Of a DNA stretch of 64,000 nucleotides, positions 34,172 to 41,968 are shown one piece after another (position 1 is the stretch's first letter; every line of letters begins with the position of its first letter). The stretch is from Eikenella glucosivorans. GTDB taxonomy: Bacteria; Pseudomonadota; Gammaproteobacteria; Burkholderiales; Neisseriaceae. The translations under genes and the position numbers were made by a program. The notes under the pieces were generated by a model. That model was not told the origin of the DNA, searched no databases, and was given only the letters and a program-made list of their open reading frames with translations. Where the stretch lies: NCBI RefSeq assembly GCF_016025525.2, contig NZ_JACSGR010000005.1:186001-250000 (forward strand), read 5' to 3'.

Positions 34172-34753
34172 TTAGAACGGCAAATCGCTTTTCACGTTCA
34201 CGCCCTTGCCCGTGATGTAAAACTGCCCGCCCGCCACATAGTGCAGGTTTTTCAATTCGTCGCCCACTTCGTCAAATTCCCAATGTCCGTTGCGGAACAC
34301 GCGGTCGTCGGCGTAGGCGGCGATGACTTGGCCGATAAACAAATCGTGCGTCTGCTGGTTGTGCGGCTCGGGGATGAGTTTGCACAAAATATAGGCGGAG
34401 CAGCCTTTGACCAGCGGAATATCCGCGTCGTCAAAATAGAATAGTTCCACGCCGTTGTCGGCGAGCTTGTTCGGGTTGTCCTTGCGGCTCTGCCCCATGG
34501 CGATAACGGTTGCCGCCTGATTGGCAAACGGCACTTGCAGGGCGAAATAGCCGCTGCCTTCCACCAATCCGCGCGTGTAGGCGGCTTTGTCCAACACGAC
34601 GGTTACTTTGGGGTTGGGATAAAAATCCAGCACGCACGACCACGCGGCGGACATGACGTTTTCCACGCCGCCGTGTTTGGCGGACACCATCACGGTGGGG
34701 CCGTGGTTGAGCAGGCGGTAGAACTTTTCCAGGGGTACGGGTTGCAGAGCCAT
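34172..34753 (-). CDS. Flavin reductase-like domain protein
   Basis: 193 residues. VMVSAKHGGVENVMSAAWSCVLDFYPNPKVTVVLDK shows the FMN-binding split-barrel pattern of flavin reductases (DIM6/NTAB type), with SGYFALQVPF and FIGQVIAAYADDRVF in the second half. It may supply reduced flavin or act as NADPH oxidoreductase; no partner monooxygenase is nearby. Right end of the island. Confidence 0.87.
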   Translation of the reverse strand: MALQPVPLEKFYRLLNHGPTVMVSAKHGGVENVMSAAWSCVLDFYPNPKVTVVLDKAAYTRGLVEGSGYFALQVPFANQAATVIAMGQSRKDNPNKLADNGVELFYFDDADIPLVKGCSAYILCKLIPEPHNQQTHDLFIGQVIAAYADDRVFRNGHWEFDEVGDELKNLHYVAGGQFYITGKGVNVKSDLPF

Positions 34754-34870
34754 TTTTTTTCCTCAATGCTGGTTGGAACGGGAACGGGATTATAGCTGAA
34801 TATCCGTTTCCCCAATGCGACAGCAAGCCAAACGGAACGCCGGCCGCAGGCGTGCCTGCCAAGCGGTTTC

Positions 34871-34882
34871 AGGCTGCCTGAA
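34871..34882. repeat. Simonsiella-type DUS upstream of the flavin reductase gene
   Basis: AGGCTGCCTGAA, with an inverted copy TTCAGGCAGCCT at 34990-35001 and an ordinary eikDUS in between (about 34911). Three dialect copies within 130 bases mark the right edge of the mosaic. Confidence 0.75.
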
Positions 34883-35044
34883 AAAAACCGCTTCCGTGCC
34901 GCCAAGAATTTTCAGGTAGCCTATTCTCAGCCCTGCATCCGTTTTTCTTGAAAAGCCCGCCTGCCGCCCCCATTCTGTGTCTGCCCATTTTCAGGCAGCC
35001 TGCACCCGCAGGATTTTTTTAACTACATCTATCAAGGAATAACG

Positions 35045-35917
35045 ATGACCGAACTCTCCAAAACCCCCGTCCCCGACCGCGCCGAACACAACGCGTTCTT
35101 CCCCTCCGAATACTCCCTGTCGCAATACACCGCCCCGAAAACCGACTTCGACGGCGTAAAATTCGCAAAAGCCTACACCGGCGGCAAACACAAAGTCCTG
35201 ATGGTCGCCACCGACGAACGCTACCTGCAAATGCAGAACGGCAAATGGTTCTCCACCGGCAACCACCCTGTCGAAACCCTGCTGCCCATGCTGCACATCC
35301 ACAAAGCCGGTTTTGAAATCGACGTCGCCACTTTGTCCGGCAACCACGCCAAATTCGAAATGTGGGCCATGCCGCAGGAAGACCAAGCCGTTGCCGAAAT
35401 CTACCAAGAATACCTGCCCAAACTCGACAAACCCGCCAAACTCGCCGACATCATCGACGCCGCAACCGCGCCCGACTCCCCCTACATCGCCGTACTGATT
35501 CCCGGCGGACACGGCGCGTTCAACAAAATCCCCGAAAGCCGCGAAATCAAACGCCTCTTAGATTGGGCATTGGCCAACGACCGTTTCGTCATCACCCTGT
35601 GCCACGGCCCCGCCGCCCTTGCCGCCGCCGCGCTTGACCGCGCCGATGCCGACTTCCCCTTCAAAGGCTACGAACTCTGCGTCTTCCCCGACGCGCTGGA
35701 CGAAGGCGCCAACATCGACATCGGCTATATGCCCGGCAAACTGCCCTGGCTTCTCGCCGCCCGCTTGGAGCAACTGGGCATGAAAGTGATGAACCAAGGC
35801 ATCAGCGGCCAAGTCCACCAAGACCGCAAACTGCTCACCGGCGACAGCCCACTGGCCGGCAACAAGCTGGGGATTTTGGCGGCGCAGGAGCTGCTGAAAG
35901 CTGTGGGCGCGGCGTAA
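35045..35917 (+). CDS. hchA: Protein/nucleic acid deglycase HchA (Hsp31, DJ-1 family)
   Basis: 290 residues, the length of Hsp31. [14 protein letters not shown] carries the nucleophile Cys186, with [21 protein letters not shown] for the nearby Glu/His environment, and the N-terminal [20 protein letters not shown] is typical of HchA. It acts as glyoxalase III and repairs methylglyoxal/glyoxal adducts. Its position beside an aldehyde dehydrogenase and SDR cluster suits defence against reactive carbonyls. It is preceded by a Simonsiella-type DUS and followed by eikDUS hairpins. Confidence 0.93.
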   Translation: MTELSKTPVPDRAEHNAFFPSEYSLSQYTAPKTDFDGVKFAKAYTGGKHKVLMVATDERYLQMQNGKWFSTGNHPVETLLPMLHIHKAGFEIDVATLSGNHAKFEMWAMPQEDQAVAEIYQEYLPKLDKPAKLADIIDAATAPDSPYIAVLIPGGHGAFNKIPESREIKRLLDWALANDRFVITLCHGPAALAAAALDRADADFPFKGYELCVFPDALDEGANIDIGYMPGKLPWLLAARLEQLGMKVMNQGISGQVHQDRKLLTGDSPLAGNKLGILAAQELLKAVGAA

Positions 35918-35942
35918 TCGGCCAGCCCGTTTGAAACATCAA

Positions 35943-35982
35943 AGGCTACCTGAAAAATGCGCCATCGTTTTTCAGGTAGCCT
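35943..35982 (+). terminator. Inverted eikDUS hairpin after hchA
   Basis: AGGCTACCTGAAAAA pairs with TTTTTCAGGTAGCCT around 10 bases; a third eikDUS follows at 35993-36006, close to the hemJ end. Confidence 0.7.
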
Positions 35983-36011
35983 CCCATCCATTGAGGCTAC
36001 CTGAAAACCCA

Positions 36012-36431
36012 TCAAAACGGCTTATACACCACCAAATACAGCGCCGCCGCCATTACCAGCACCGGAATCTCGTTAAACACACGATACCAGCGGTGCGAAT
36101 AGCGGTTGCGCCGCTCTTTGAAATCAAGCAGCAGGCGGTAGCAATAGAAATGATAGCCCAGCAGGATCACTGCCAGCGTGATTTTGGTGTGCACCCAGCC
36201 CTGCCCCCACCAGCCGGTGAAAAACGGAATCAGCAGCCCGAACAAGACCGCACCGATGCCCAGCGGCGTCATGAATTTGAACAGGCGCTGCGCCATGCCC
36301 AAAAGCTGGCGGTATTCCGTGCTGTTCGGCGGCACGGCAGCCAGGTTCACATAAATGCGCGGCAGATAAAAAAGACCGGCAAACCACGAAATAATAAAGA
36401 AAATATGCAGCAGTTTGAATAACAGATACAT
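36012..36431 (-). CDS. hemJ: Protoporphyrinogen oxidase HemJ family (UPF0093)
   Basis: 139 residues with four membrane helices; starts MYLLFKLLHIFFIISWFAGLFYLPRIYVN, with the conserved His and Arg residues of HemJ (LLHIFF, PRIYV) and YRVFNEIPVLVM at the end. HemJ oxidises protoporphyrinogen IX in heme synthesis in bacteria lacking HemG/HemY. The start at 36431 directly follows TTCAGGTAGCCT, which supplies the only AGG at ribosome-binding distance. First of three minus-strand genes reading away from 37.5 kb, 59 bases beyond the ydcF-like gene. Confidence 0.88.
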   Translation of the reverse strand: MYLLFKLLHIFFIISWFAGLFYLPRIYVNLAAVPPNSTEYRQLLGMAQRLFKFMTPLGIGAVLFGLLIPFFTGWWGQGWVHTKITLAVILLGYHFYCYRLLLDFKERRNRYSHRWYRVFNEIPVLVMAAALYLVVYKPF

Positions 36432-36490
36432 AGAGGCTACCTGAAAAACTCCAGCGGAGTAACAATAATCAACCGGGCGGGGCAATCAGC

Positions 36491-37162
36491 CTACCGCACC
36501 GCCCCCTCGCGCATAAACGACAAATTATCCCGACCGTATGCCAGCGCGGTTTCGCCCACGCGCCACCACTGAAAAGCCATCAGCGACAACACTTCCGTGG
36601 CCATAAACTTCGCGCCGTTGCGCCCGCTGTAGCGGCTGCTGGGCGTGGGCTCGGTTTGATAGTCCAGCCCCACGTAATCGGCCACGGCGGCGGCGCGGGC
36701 GAGATGGTAGGGGTCGCTGATGATGATGATGTTTTCCAAACCGTTGTTGTATAGCAAAATTTTGGTATTTTCCAAATTCTGCTGCGTATCACGCGAAGTG
36801 GTTTCCAGCAAAATATCCTTGCCCGGCACGCCGCGCGCGCGCGCGTAGCGCCGCCCCACTTCGGCTTCGGTCATATAGCCCGGCTTGGGTGTGCCGCCGG
36901 TGAAAATCAGCTTGCGCACCAATCCGTTGCGGTAGAGCGTGATGCCGTGGTTGATGCGCTCGCGGAACACGGGCGAAGGGTTCTTGCCCCATGCCGCCGC
37001 GCCCAACACCACCGCCGCATCCGCCTGCTGCCCGGCCGTGCGCGTGCTGTAGCGGTACACCAGCCAAGTGCACCACGCAGCCTGCGCCAGCAGCAGAAAC
37101 AGGCAGAGCTTGATGCCCCGCCAGATCTGGCGCAACAGGGAAGCGCGGAAAAAGGGCAGCAT
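36491..37162 (-). CDS. YdcF/SanA-like DUF218 protein
   Basis: 223 residues. A membrane anchor (about 16-36, LCLFLLLAQAAWCTWLVY) precedes a DUF218 domain starting AAVVLGAAAWGKNPSPVFRERI, with KLIFTGGTPKPGYMTEAEV, LLETTSRDTQQNLENT and IIISDPYHLARA, the conserved order of the family. SanA/ElyC relatives affect the cell envelope and vancomycin tolerance; the biochemical role is unclear. It lies 12 bases behind the arsC-like gene, so probably one operon. Confidence 0.88.
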   Translation of the reverse strand: MLPFFRASLLRQIWRGIKLCLFLLLAQAAWCTWLVYRYSTRTAGQQADAAVVLGAAAWGKNPSPVFRERINHGITLYRNGLVRKLIFTGGTPKPGYMTEAEVGRRYARARGVPGKDILLETTSRDTQQNLENTKILLYNNGLENIIIISDPYHLARAAAVADYVGLDYQTEPTPSSRYSGRNGAKFMATEVLSLMAFQWWRVGETALAYGRDNLSFMREGAVR

Positions 37163-37173
37163 GGCAGGCTCGC

Positions 37174-37536
37174 TTAGTCAAACAGTGCGATGATGTTTTC
37201 CAAAGGACGGCCGATGGCGGCGCGCTGTCGGTACACCGCGATGGGGCGCTGCAACAATGCGGGATGCCGGTGCAGCGCGGCAATCAGCTCGCCTTGGCTC
37301 AGGCCGGTTTTATCCAGCCCCAGCTCGGCGTAGGCAGCGTCGGCAGTGCGCATGATGCGGCGCACGTCATCCGTGCCGAGCTGGTGCAGCAGCTTGCGCA
37401 AATCGGCCTCGGAAGGCGGGTTGGCGCGGTAATCCACGGTTTGCACGGCGATTCCGGGCTGCTGTTGCAGCCAGGCGAGCGCGGCGCGGGATTTGGAACA
37501 GTGCGGGTTGTGGTACAGCAAAACGGTTTCGCTCAT
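37174..37536 (-). CDS. ArsC-family (arsenate reductase-like) protein
   Basis: 120 residues. LYHNPHCSKSRAALAWL has the catalytic Cys13 and Arg of the ArsC/YfgD thioredoxin-fold group, with VDYRANPPSEADL and RPIAVYRQRAAIGRPLENIIAL near the end. Grx-linked arsenate reductase activity is possible, but no ars transporter or repressor is nearby, so it may be a YfgD-like redox protein. The start at 37536 is the family start; the 13-residue longer alternative overlaps the divergent promoter. Confidence 0.85.
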   Translation of the reverse strand: MSETVLLYHNPHCSKSRAALAWLQQQPGIAVQTVDYRANPPSEADLRKLLHQLGTDDVRRIMRTADAAYAELGLDKTGLSQGELIAALHRHPALLQRPIAVYRQRAAIGRPLENIIALFD

Positions 37537-37547
37537 GGCAGGCTCGT

Positions 37548-37576
37548 TTGGAGATTGCAGGTTGCTATCGTACAAT
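37548..37576 (+). promoter_or_regulatory. Promoter of the thioredoxin-like gene
   Basis: TTGGAG (37548-37553), 17 bases, TACAAT (37571-37576). Transcription from here would start near 37583, which rules out the ATG at 37548 and supports the TTG start at 37611. Confidence 0.55.
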
Positions 37577-37610
37577 AAACGCCCTCGTTTTCACAATTTG
37601 GAAATCTGTT

Positions 37611-38102
37611 TTGAAAAAATATGTTGGATTGGCCGCCCTGCTTTTGGCCGCCCCGCTCTATGCGGCAGATTTGGTGAACCATGCGGACAACCGCCCCGCT
37701 TCGCTCGATGCTGGAGCGCAGAAACGGATTCAGGTGGTGAACGTGTGGGCCACTTGGTGCGCGCCATGCCGGCGCGAGATGCCGGCGCTGTCGCAATGGT
37801 ATGCCGCCGAAAAAAACCGCCGTCGCGGTGTGCGCGTGGACATGGCCGGTGTGGCGCTCGACAAGCCCGCCGATGTGAGCCGCTTCTTGCAGGGCACGCC
37901 GGTGCGCTACCCCGTGTGGCGCTACACCGGCGCCGACAGCACGGCCTGGATGCGCGGCCTCGGCAACCCCACCGGCGCCCTGCCCTTTACCGTGGTTCGC
38001 GCGCCGAACTGCGGCAACTTCCGCAAAACGCTGCTGGGTGAAGTTTCCCCGCAACAGCTCACCCAGGCGGTGGAAGCCGCGGCGGCAAGGTGTAAGGCTT
38101 AA
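37611..38102 (+). CDS. TlpA-like periplasmic thioredoxin
   Basis: 163 residues from a TTG start: MKKYVGLAALLLAAPLYA is a clean signal peptide, and VVNVWATWCAPCRREMPALSQ holds the CxxC pair Cys50/Cys53. GNPTGALPFTVV provides the cis-Pro loop expected of thioredoxin folds. It is likely a periplasmic disulfide reductase of the TlpA/ResA type that can be reduced by DsbD (encoded at 10 kb). A longer ATG start at 37548 would bury the signal peptide and overlaps the promoter. Divergent from the arsC-like gene. Confidence 0.85.
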   Translation: MKKYVGLAALLLAAPLYAADLVNHADNRPASLDAGAQKRIQVVNVWATWCAPCRREMPALSQWYAAEKNRRRGVRVDMAGVALDKPADVSRFLQGTPVRYPVWRYTGADSTAWMRGLGNPTGALPFTVVRAPNCGNFRKTLLGEVSPQQLTQAVEAAAARCKA

Positions 38103-38125
38103 CGGTTCCCTGCCCACCCAATCAG

Positions 38126-38173
38126 AGGCTACCTGAAAACCGGCTAGAGATCGGCAACGGTTTTCAGGTAGCC
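38126..38173 (+). terminator. Inverted eikDUS hairpin after the thioredoxin-like gene
   Basis: AGGCTACCTGAAAACCG pairs with CGGTTTTCAGGTAGCC, extending the DUS stem by CCG; TTTTG follows. A second eikDUS pair lies at 38209-38250. Confidence 0.7.
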
Positions 38174-38362
38174 CTTTTGTTTGCATGCCATTCTCAATGC
38201 CGCCCTAATTTTCAGGTAGCCTCACCCGCGCCAAAGGCTACCTGAAAAATCCAAGCGTACCAACATCACCAAAAAGTAATATTCCATTAAGCGAAAATAA
38301 ACTTTACTTTTCCCGCAAAGCCCCGTAGCATTCCGCCAACCCAACCCGCCGCCATCTGCCCC

Positions 38363-39727
38363 ATGACCACCTCGCCCTCCCCCGCCGAACTGCGCCGCCG
38401 CAACCTGCGCGAATGGATAAACCGCCTGCACCAAGGCCGGCAGGTTGATTTCGTGGCCGCCACCGGGATCAACCAAGGCGAACTTTCCGCCCTGTTAAAA
38501 AACAAAGCTTTCGGCGAGCGCAAAGCCCGCAAAATCGAGCAGGCCGCCGGTATGCCTGCCCTTTGGCTCGATGCCGACCACAGCGCCCCCGTTCCCAGCC
38601 CTTCCCATTCTCCCATCAATAGAAAGCCGCAAATCATGCCTGCCCCCATCGCCACCATCCCCGAAATCCTCGCCGAGCTCAAAGCCGGCAAAATGGTCAT
38701 CATCACCGATGCCGAAGACCGCGAAAACGAAGGCGACCTGCTCATGGCCGCCCAATTCGTCACCCCCGAAGCCATCAACTTCATGATTAAACACGCCCGC
38801 GGCCTCGTGTGTCTGCCCATGGCCGAAGAGCTGGTGGACAAACTCAAGCTCCCCCTCATGACCCAGCAAAACGGCGCCCAATACGGCACCAACTTCACCG
38901 TATCCATCGAAGCCGCCCATGGCATCTCCACCGGCATTTCCGCTGCCGACCGCGCCCTCACCATCCAAACTGCCGTCTCCCCCACCGCCCAGCCCGAAGA
39001 CATCGTCCAGCCCGGCCACATCTTCCCCCTGCGCGCCCAGAAAGGCGGCGTGCTCGTGCGCGCCGGCCACACCGAAGCCGGCGTCGATCTTGCCCAAATG
39101 TGCGGCCTTATCCCCGCCGCCGTCATCTGCGAAATCATCAACGACGACGGCACCATGGCGCGCATGCCCGAGCTCACCGAATTCGCCCGGCAGCACGGCC
39201 TCAAAATCGGTACCATCACCGACCTTATCGAATACCGCAGCCGCACCGAAACCCTGCTCGAAGAAATGGGCAGCAGCCCCATCCGCACCCCCTGGGGCGA
39301 CTTCCGCCAATACGTTTATGTAGACAAACTCTCCGGCGAAACCCACCTCGCCCTGGTCAAAGGCAGCCCCACCCCCGAAGCCGAAACCCTCGTTCGCGTG
39401 CACGAACCCTTCAGCGCCATGGATTTCCTGCAAACCAACCCCCGCCACTCCTGGCCGCTGCCCCGCGCGCTCGAACGCATCCAAGCCGCCGAACACGGTG
39501 TCGCCATCCTGCTGCACCGCACCGAAGACGGCGCCGCCCTGCTCGACCGCACCCTGCCCAAAGGCCCAAGCCAAAGCTGGAAATGGGACAGCAAAACCTA
39601 CGGTATCGGTGCCCAAATCCTCGCCAGCCTCAACGTGAAAAAAATGCGCGTGCTCGGGCAACCCTCCTCCCTCACCGGCCTCACCGGCTTCGGGCTGGAA
39701 GTGACAGGGTTTGAAAGCGCGGAGTAA
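38363..39727 (+). CDS. ribB: 3,4-dihydroxy-2-butanone 4-phosphate synthase with N-terminal repressor-like HTH and degenerate GTP cyclohydrolase II domain
   Basis: 454 residues in one frame. Residues about 14-72 (REWINRLHQGRQVDFVAATG, INQGELSALLKNKAFGERKA) look like a small XRE/Cro-type DNA-binding domain, followed by a Pro/Ser linker. RibB starts at Met92 (base 38636) with DAEDRENEGDLL, HTEAGVDLAQMCGL and other active-site blocks. The last 170 residues align in order with GTP cyclohydrolase II but lack its CxxGDxxxxxxCDC zinc loop, so this half is probably inactive, as in several proteobacterial RibB proteins. It makes the four-carbon unit of riboflavin. Whether translation starts at 38363 or 38636 is unclear; neither has a strong ribosome binding site. 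No FMN riboswitch pattern was noticed upstream. Confidence 0.85.
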   Translation: MTTSPSPAELRRRNLREWINRLHQGRQVDFVAATGINQGELSALLKNKAFGERKARKIEQAAGMPALWLDADHSAPVPSPSHSPINRKPQIMPAPIATIPEILAELKAGKMVIITDAEDRENEGDLLMAAQFVTPEAINFMIKHARGLVCLPMAEELVDKLKLPLMTQQNGAQYGTNFTVSIEAAHGISTGISAADRALTIQTAVSPTAQPEDIVQPGHIFPLRAQKGGVLVRAGHTEAGVDLAQMCGLIPAAVICEIINDDGTMARMPELTEFARQHGLKIGTITDLIEYRSRTETLLEEMGSSPIRTPWGDFRQYVYVDKLSGETHLALVKGSPTPEAETLVRVHEPFSAMDFLQTNPRHSWPLPRALERIQAAEHGVAILLHRTEDGAALLDRTLPKGPSQSWKWDSKTYGIGAQILASLNVKKMRVLGQPSSLTGLTGFGLEVTGFESAE

Positions 39728-39746
39728 GGCTTTGTCGATACAGAAA

Positions 39747-39774
39747 AGGCTACCTGAAAATTTTCAGGTAGCCT
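39747..39774. terminator. Perfect 28-base eikDUS palindrome
   Basis: AGGCTACCTGAAAA directly followed by its complement, between convergent ribB and PEBP genes. Confidence 0.8.
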
Positions 39775-39804
39775 CTTCCTTTACCAGCCAATCAGCCCGG
39801 CAAA

Positions 39805-40302
39805 CTACACATCATAAGTGCCCACCAGATAGGCTTCGGCCAAAATATGCCCGCGCATGGCGAAGTGCAGGTCGTTGTAGCGGAAGCCCTGCGGCAGGTT
39901 GAGCTTGGTGTCGAGCGCATACACGAATAATTCGTAGCGGTGGCGGCAGTTGGGCGGCGCCATACCGCCGTAAGCCGAGGCTTCTTCCGGCTCGAATTTG
40001 CCCAACACGCTGGCCCAGCTGTTGGCGCCCTGCACATAATCTTTGGCGCTTTGGCTGTCGTTTTCCGGCACGGAAGTGCGGGTGAGGTCGGCAATCAGCC
40101 AGTGCACCCACACAAAGCCGCTGGCGGTAACCGCGTCTTTGTCTTCCAACACCACGGCGAAAGACTGCGTGCCGGGCGGCGCATCGCTGATTTCAAACGG
40201 GATGGAATAGGTGGGCATGCCGTTCAGGCTGAACTGGCTGCCGCGTTTGCCGAAGCGGTCGGCAAAGGCGCCGTTTTGGATGGCGGAACTGCTGACTTTC
40301 AT
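39805..40302 (-). CDS. YbhB/YbcL-type PEBP (Raf kinase inhibitor-like) protein
   Basis: 165 residues. FSLNGMPTYSIPFEISDAPPGTQSFAVVLEDKDA, FVWVHWLIADL and GGMAPPNCRHRYELFVYALD form the ligand pocket of bacterial PEBP proteins. No signal peptide, so cytoplasmic. The role of bacterial members is poorly known. AAGGAGG upstream of the ATG is a strong ribosome binding site. Two tandem eikDUS pairs separate it from ispD. Confidence 0.9.
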   Translation of the reverse strand: MKVSSSAIQNGAFADRFGKRGSQFSLNGMPTYSIPFEISDAPPGTQSFAVVLEDKDAVTASGFVWVHWLIADLTRTSVPENDSQSAKDYVQGANSWASVLGKFEPEEASAYGGMAPPNCRHRYELFVYALDTKLNLPQGFRYNDLHFAMRGHILAEAYLVGTYDV

Positions 40303-40397
40303 TGGAAATCCTCCTTAGGTTGGGGTGAACCGAAGTGAAGGCGATTATAGCCAATCCGCGCAAGCGTGCGGCAGGATTGTATTCATTGCCTTGGATA

Positions 40398-40491
40398 TTT
40401 TTCAGGTAGCCTCTAATGCATAACAGGCTACCTGAAAAGTAACACAAACTTTTTCAGGTAGCCTCAAACGCATTTGAAGGCTACCTGAAAA
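40398..40491. repeat. Two tandem inverted eikDUS pairs
   Basis: Pairs at 40398-40438 and 40450-40491, four uptake sequences in 94 bases, between PEBP and ispD. The second lies closer to the ispD 3' end and may terminate it. Confidence 0.8.
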
Positions 40492-40544
40492 TCTTCGGAT
40501 CGGCGCAGGGGACTGGTTTTTAAGCTTTTCTGAAGCCTGCGCTT

Positions 40545-41267
40545 TCAGCCGGCCTCATCCTGCAACAACAGCCGCGCAATCCGTTCGTCGGCCGGCCAAG
40601 TGAGCTTCAGGTTGCGGCTGTCGCCCTGCACCAGCAGGGGCTGCAAACCGAGCCGCTCGACGGCAGAGGCTTCGTCGGTGATTCCGGCGGGGTCGGCAGC
40701 GGCCAGCGCGCGTTGCAGCAGGCCGGCGGCGAAAAGCTGCGGCGTTTGCGCCTGCCACAGGCCGCTGCGGCTCACGGTTTCGGCAATGCAGCCGCTGCCG
40801 TTGTCGCGTTTGAGCGTGTCGGCGGCGGGCAGCGCGAGGATGCCGCCCACGGGGTGTGCGCCCGCTTCGGCCAGCAGCCGCTGCAAGGCTTCGGCCGGCA
40901 GGCAGCAGCGCGCGGCATCGTGCACTAGAATCTTGTCGCCCTCCCGCGCCAACCCCTGCGCCAGCAGCGCGTTCAGGCCGTTGGCCACGCTTTGCGCACG
41001 GCTTGCTCCGCCGCAGCGCAACACAATCAACCGCGCCACCAGGTTTTCAGGTAGCCTGACGTGCCGTTCAAACCATTCGTCGCTCGGCGCCAACACCACG
41101 GCTACCTGAAAAATCTGCGGCTCGGCCAGCAGGCGCCGCAGGCTGTGCTCAAGCACGGTGCGGCCGGCAATCGGCACATACTGCTTGGGCAGCGCGGCGC
41201 CGAAACGGCTGCCCACGCCCGCCGCCGGTACCAGGCCGAAATAGCGGCTCACGGTGCTTTCCGCCAT
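40545..41267 (-). CDS. ispD: 2-C-methyl-D-erythritol 4-phosphate cytidylyltransferase
   Basis: 240 residues. LVPAAGVGSRFGAALPKQYVPIAGRTVLEHSL is the nucleotide-binding start, with LRCGGASRAQSVANGL, ILVHDAARCCLP and TPQLFAAGLL following in the expected order. Third step of the MEP isoprenoid pathway. The first 19 bases overlap the end of dnaQ. Two eikDUS-like sequences in inverted orientation lie inside the gene (41046-41057, perfect; 41099-41110, one mismatch) and encode parts of RLPEN and IFQVA. Confidence 0.93.
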   Translation of the reverse strand: MAESTVSRYFGLVPAAGVGSRFGAALPKQYVPIAGRTVLEHSLRRLLAEPQIFQVAVVLAPSDEWFERHVRLPENLVARLIVLRCGGASRAQSVANGLNALLAQGLAREGDKILVHDAARCCLPAEALQRLLAEAGAHPVGGILALPAADTLKRDNGSGCIAETVSRSGLWQAQTPQLFAAGLLQRALAAADPAGITDEASAVERLGLQPLLVQGDSRNLKLTWPADERIARLLLQDEAG

Positions 41268-41968
41268 ACGCTGCCGCCTTCGGCTTTTTTATCCAGCTCG
41301 TCCAGATAGGCTTCGTGGGCGGCGGTTTCTGCGGTATCGGCGGCGATGATTTTCAGGTATGCCGGGCGTTCGGCGGGGGCCGCGGCCGCGGCAGGCGCGC
41401 CATCGGCGCTTTCTTCTTCGGCAAACTGGTCGGCCAGGCTGAACTGCGAGCGGGTCATACCCAAATACACCTCGCTCAACAGCTCGCAGTCGATCAGCGC
41501 GCCGTGGAACACGCGTTTGCTGCGGTCCACTTCCAAGCGGGCACAGAGCGCATCCAGCGAATTTTTCTGGCCGGGATACATGGCACGCGCCATCGCCAGC
41601 GTATCCACCACGCCGGCGGTCAGTTCTTCCACCTTCGGCAGCCCGGCACGGCGGAATTCGGCGTTTAAAAAGCCCACGTCGAAGGGCGCATTGTGGATTA
41701 CCAGCTCGGCGCCGCTGATGAAGTCGGCAATCTGTTGCCCCACCTCAGCAAACTTGGGTTTGCCTTCAAGCTGTTCCAACGTGATGCCGTGCACCTTGGC
41801 GGCTTCTTCGGGAATATCGCGCTCGGGGTGGACATAGAGGTGCAGATAGTTGCCGGTAAGGCGTCGATCGATCATTTCCAAGCCGGCGAATTCGATCAGG
41901 CGGTCGTCTCGATCATGGTAAAAACCTGTGGTTTCAGTATCAAGGATGATTTGGCGCAAATGTTTCAT
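41249..41968 (-). CDS. dnaQ: DNA polymerase III epsilon subunit (proofreading exonuclease)
   Basis: 239 residues. IILDTETTGF (ExoI, Asp10 and Glu12), VIHNAPFDVGFLNAEF (ExoII) and FHGALIDCELLSEVYL (ExoIII) are all intact. The Ala-rich linker followed by a C-terminal segment should bind the alpha subunit. Overlaps ispD by 19 bases, so the two are transcribed together with dnaQ first. Upstream on the other strand lies the candidate small RNA. Confidence 0.94.
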   Translation of the reverse strand: MKHLRQIILDTETTGFYHDRDDRLIEFAGLEMIDRRLTGNYLHLYVHPERDIPEEAAKVHGITLEQLEGKPKFAEVGQQIADFISGAELVIHNAPFDVGFLNAEFRRAGLPKVEELTAGVVDTLAMARAMYPGQKNSLDALCARLEVDRSKRVFHGALIDCELLSEVYLGMTRSQFSLADQFAEEESADGAPAAAAAPAERPAYLKIIAADTAETAAHEAYLDELDKKAEGGSVWRKAP

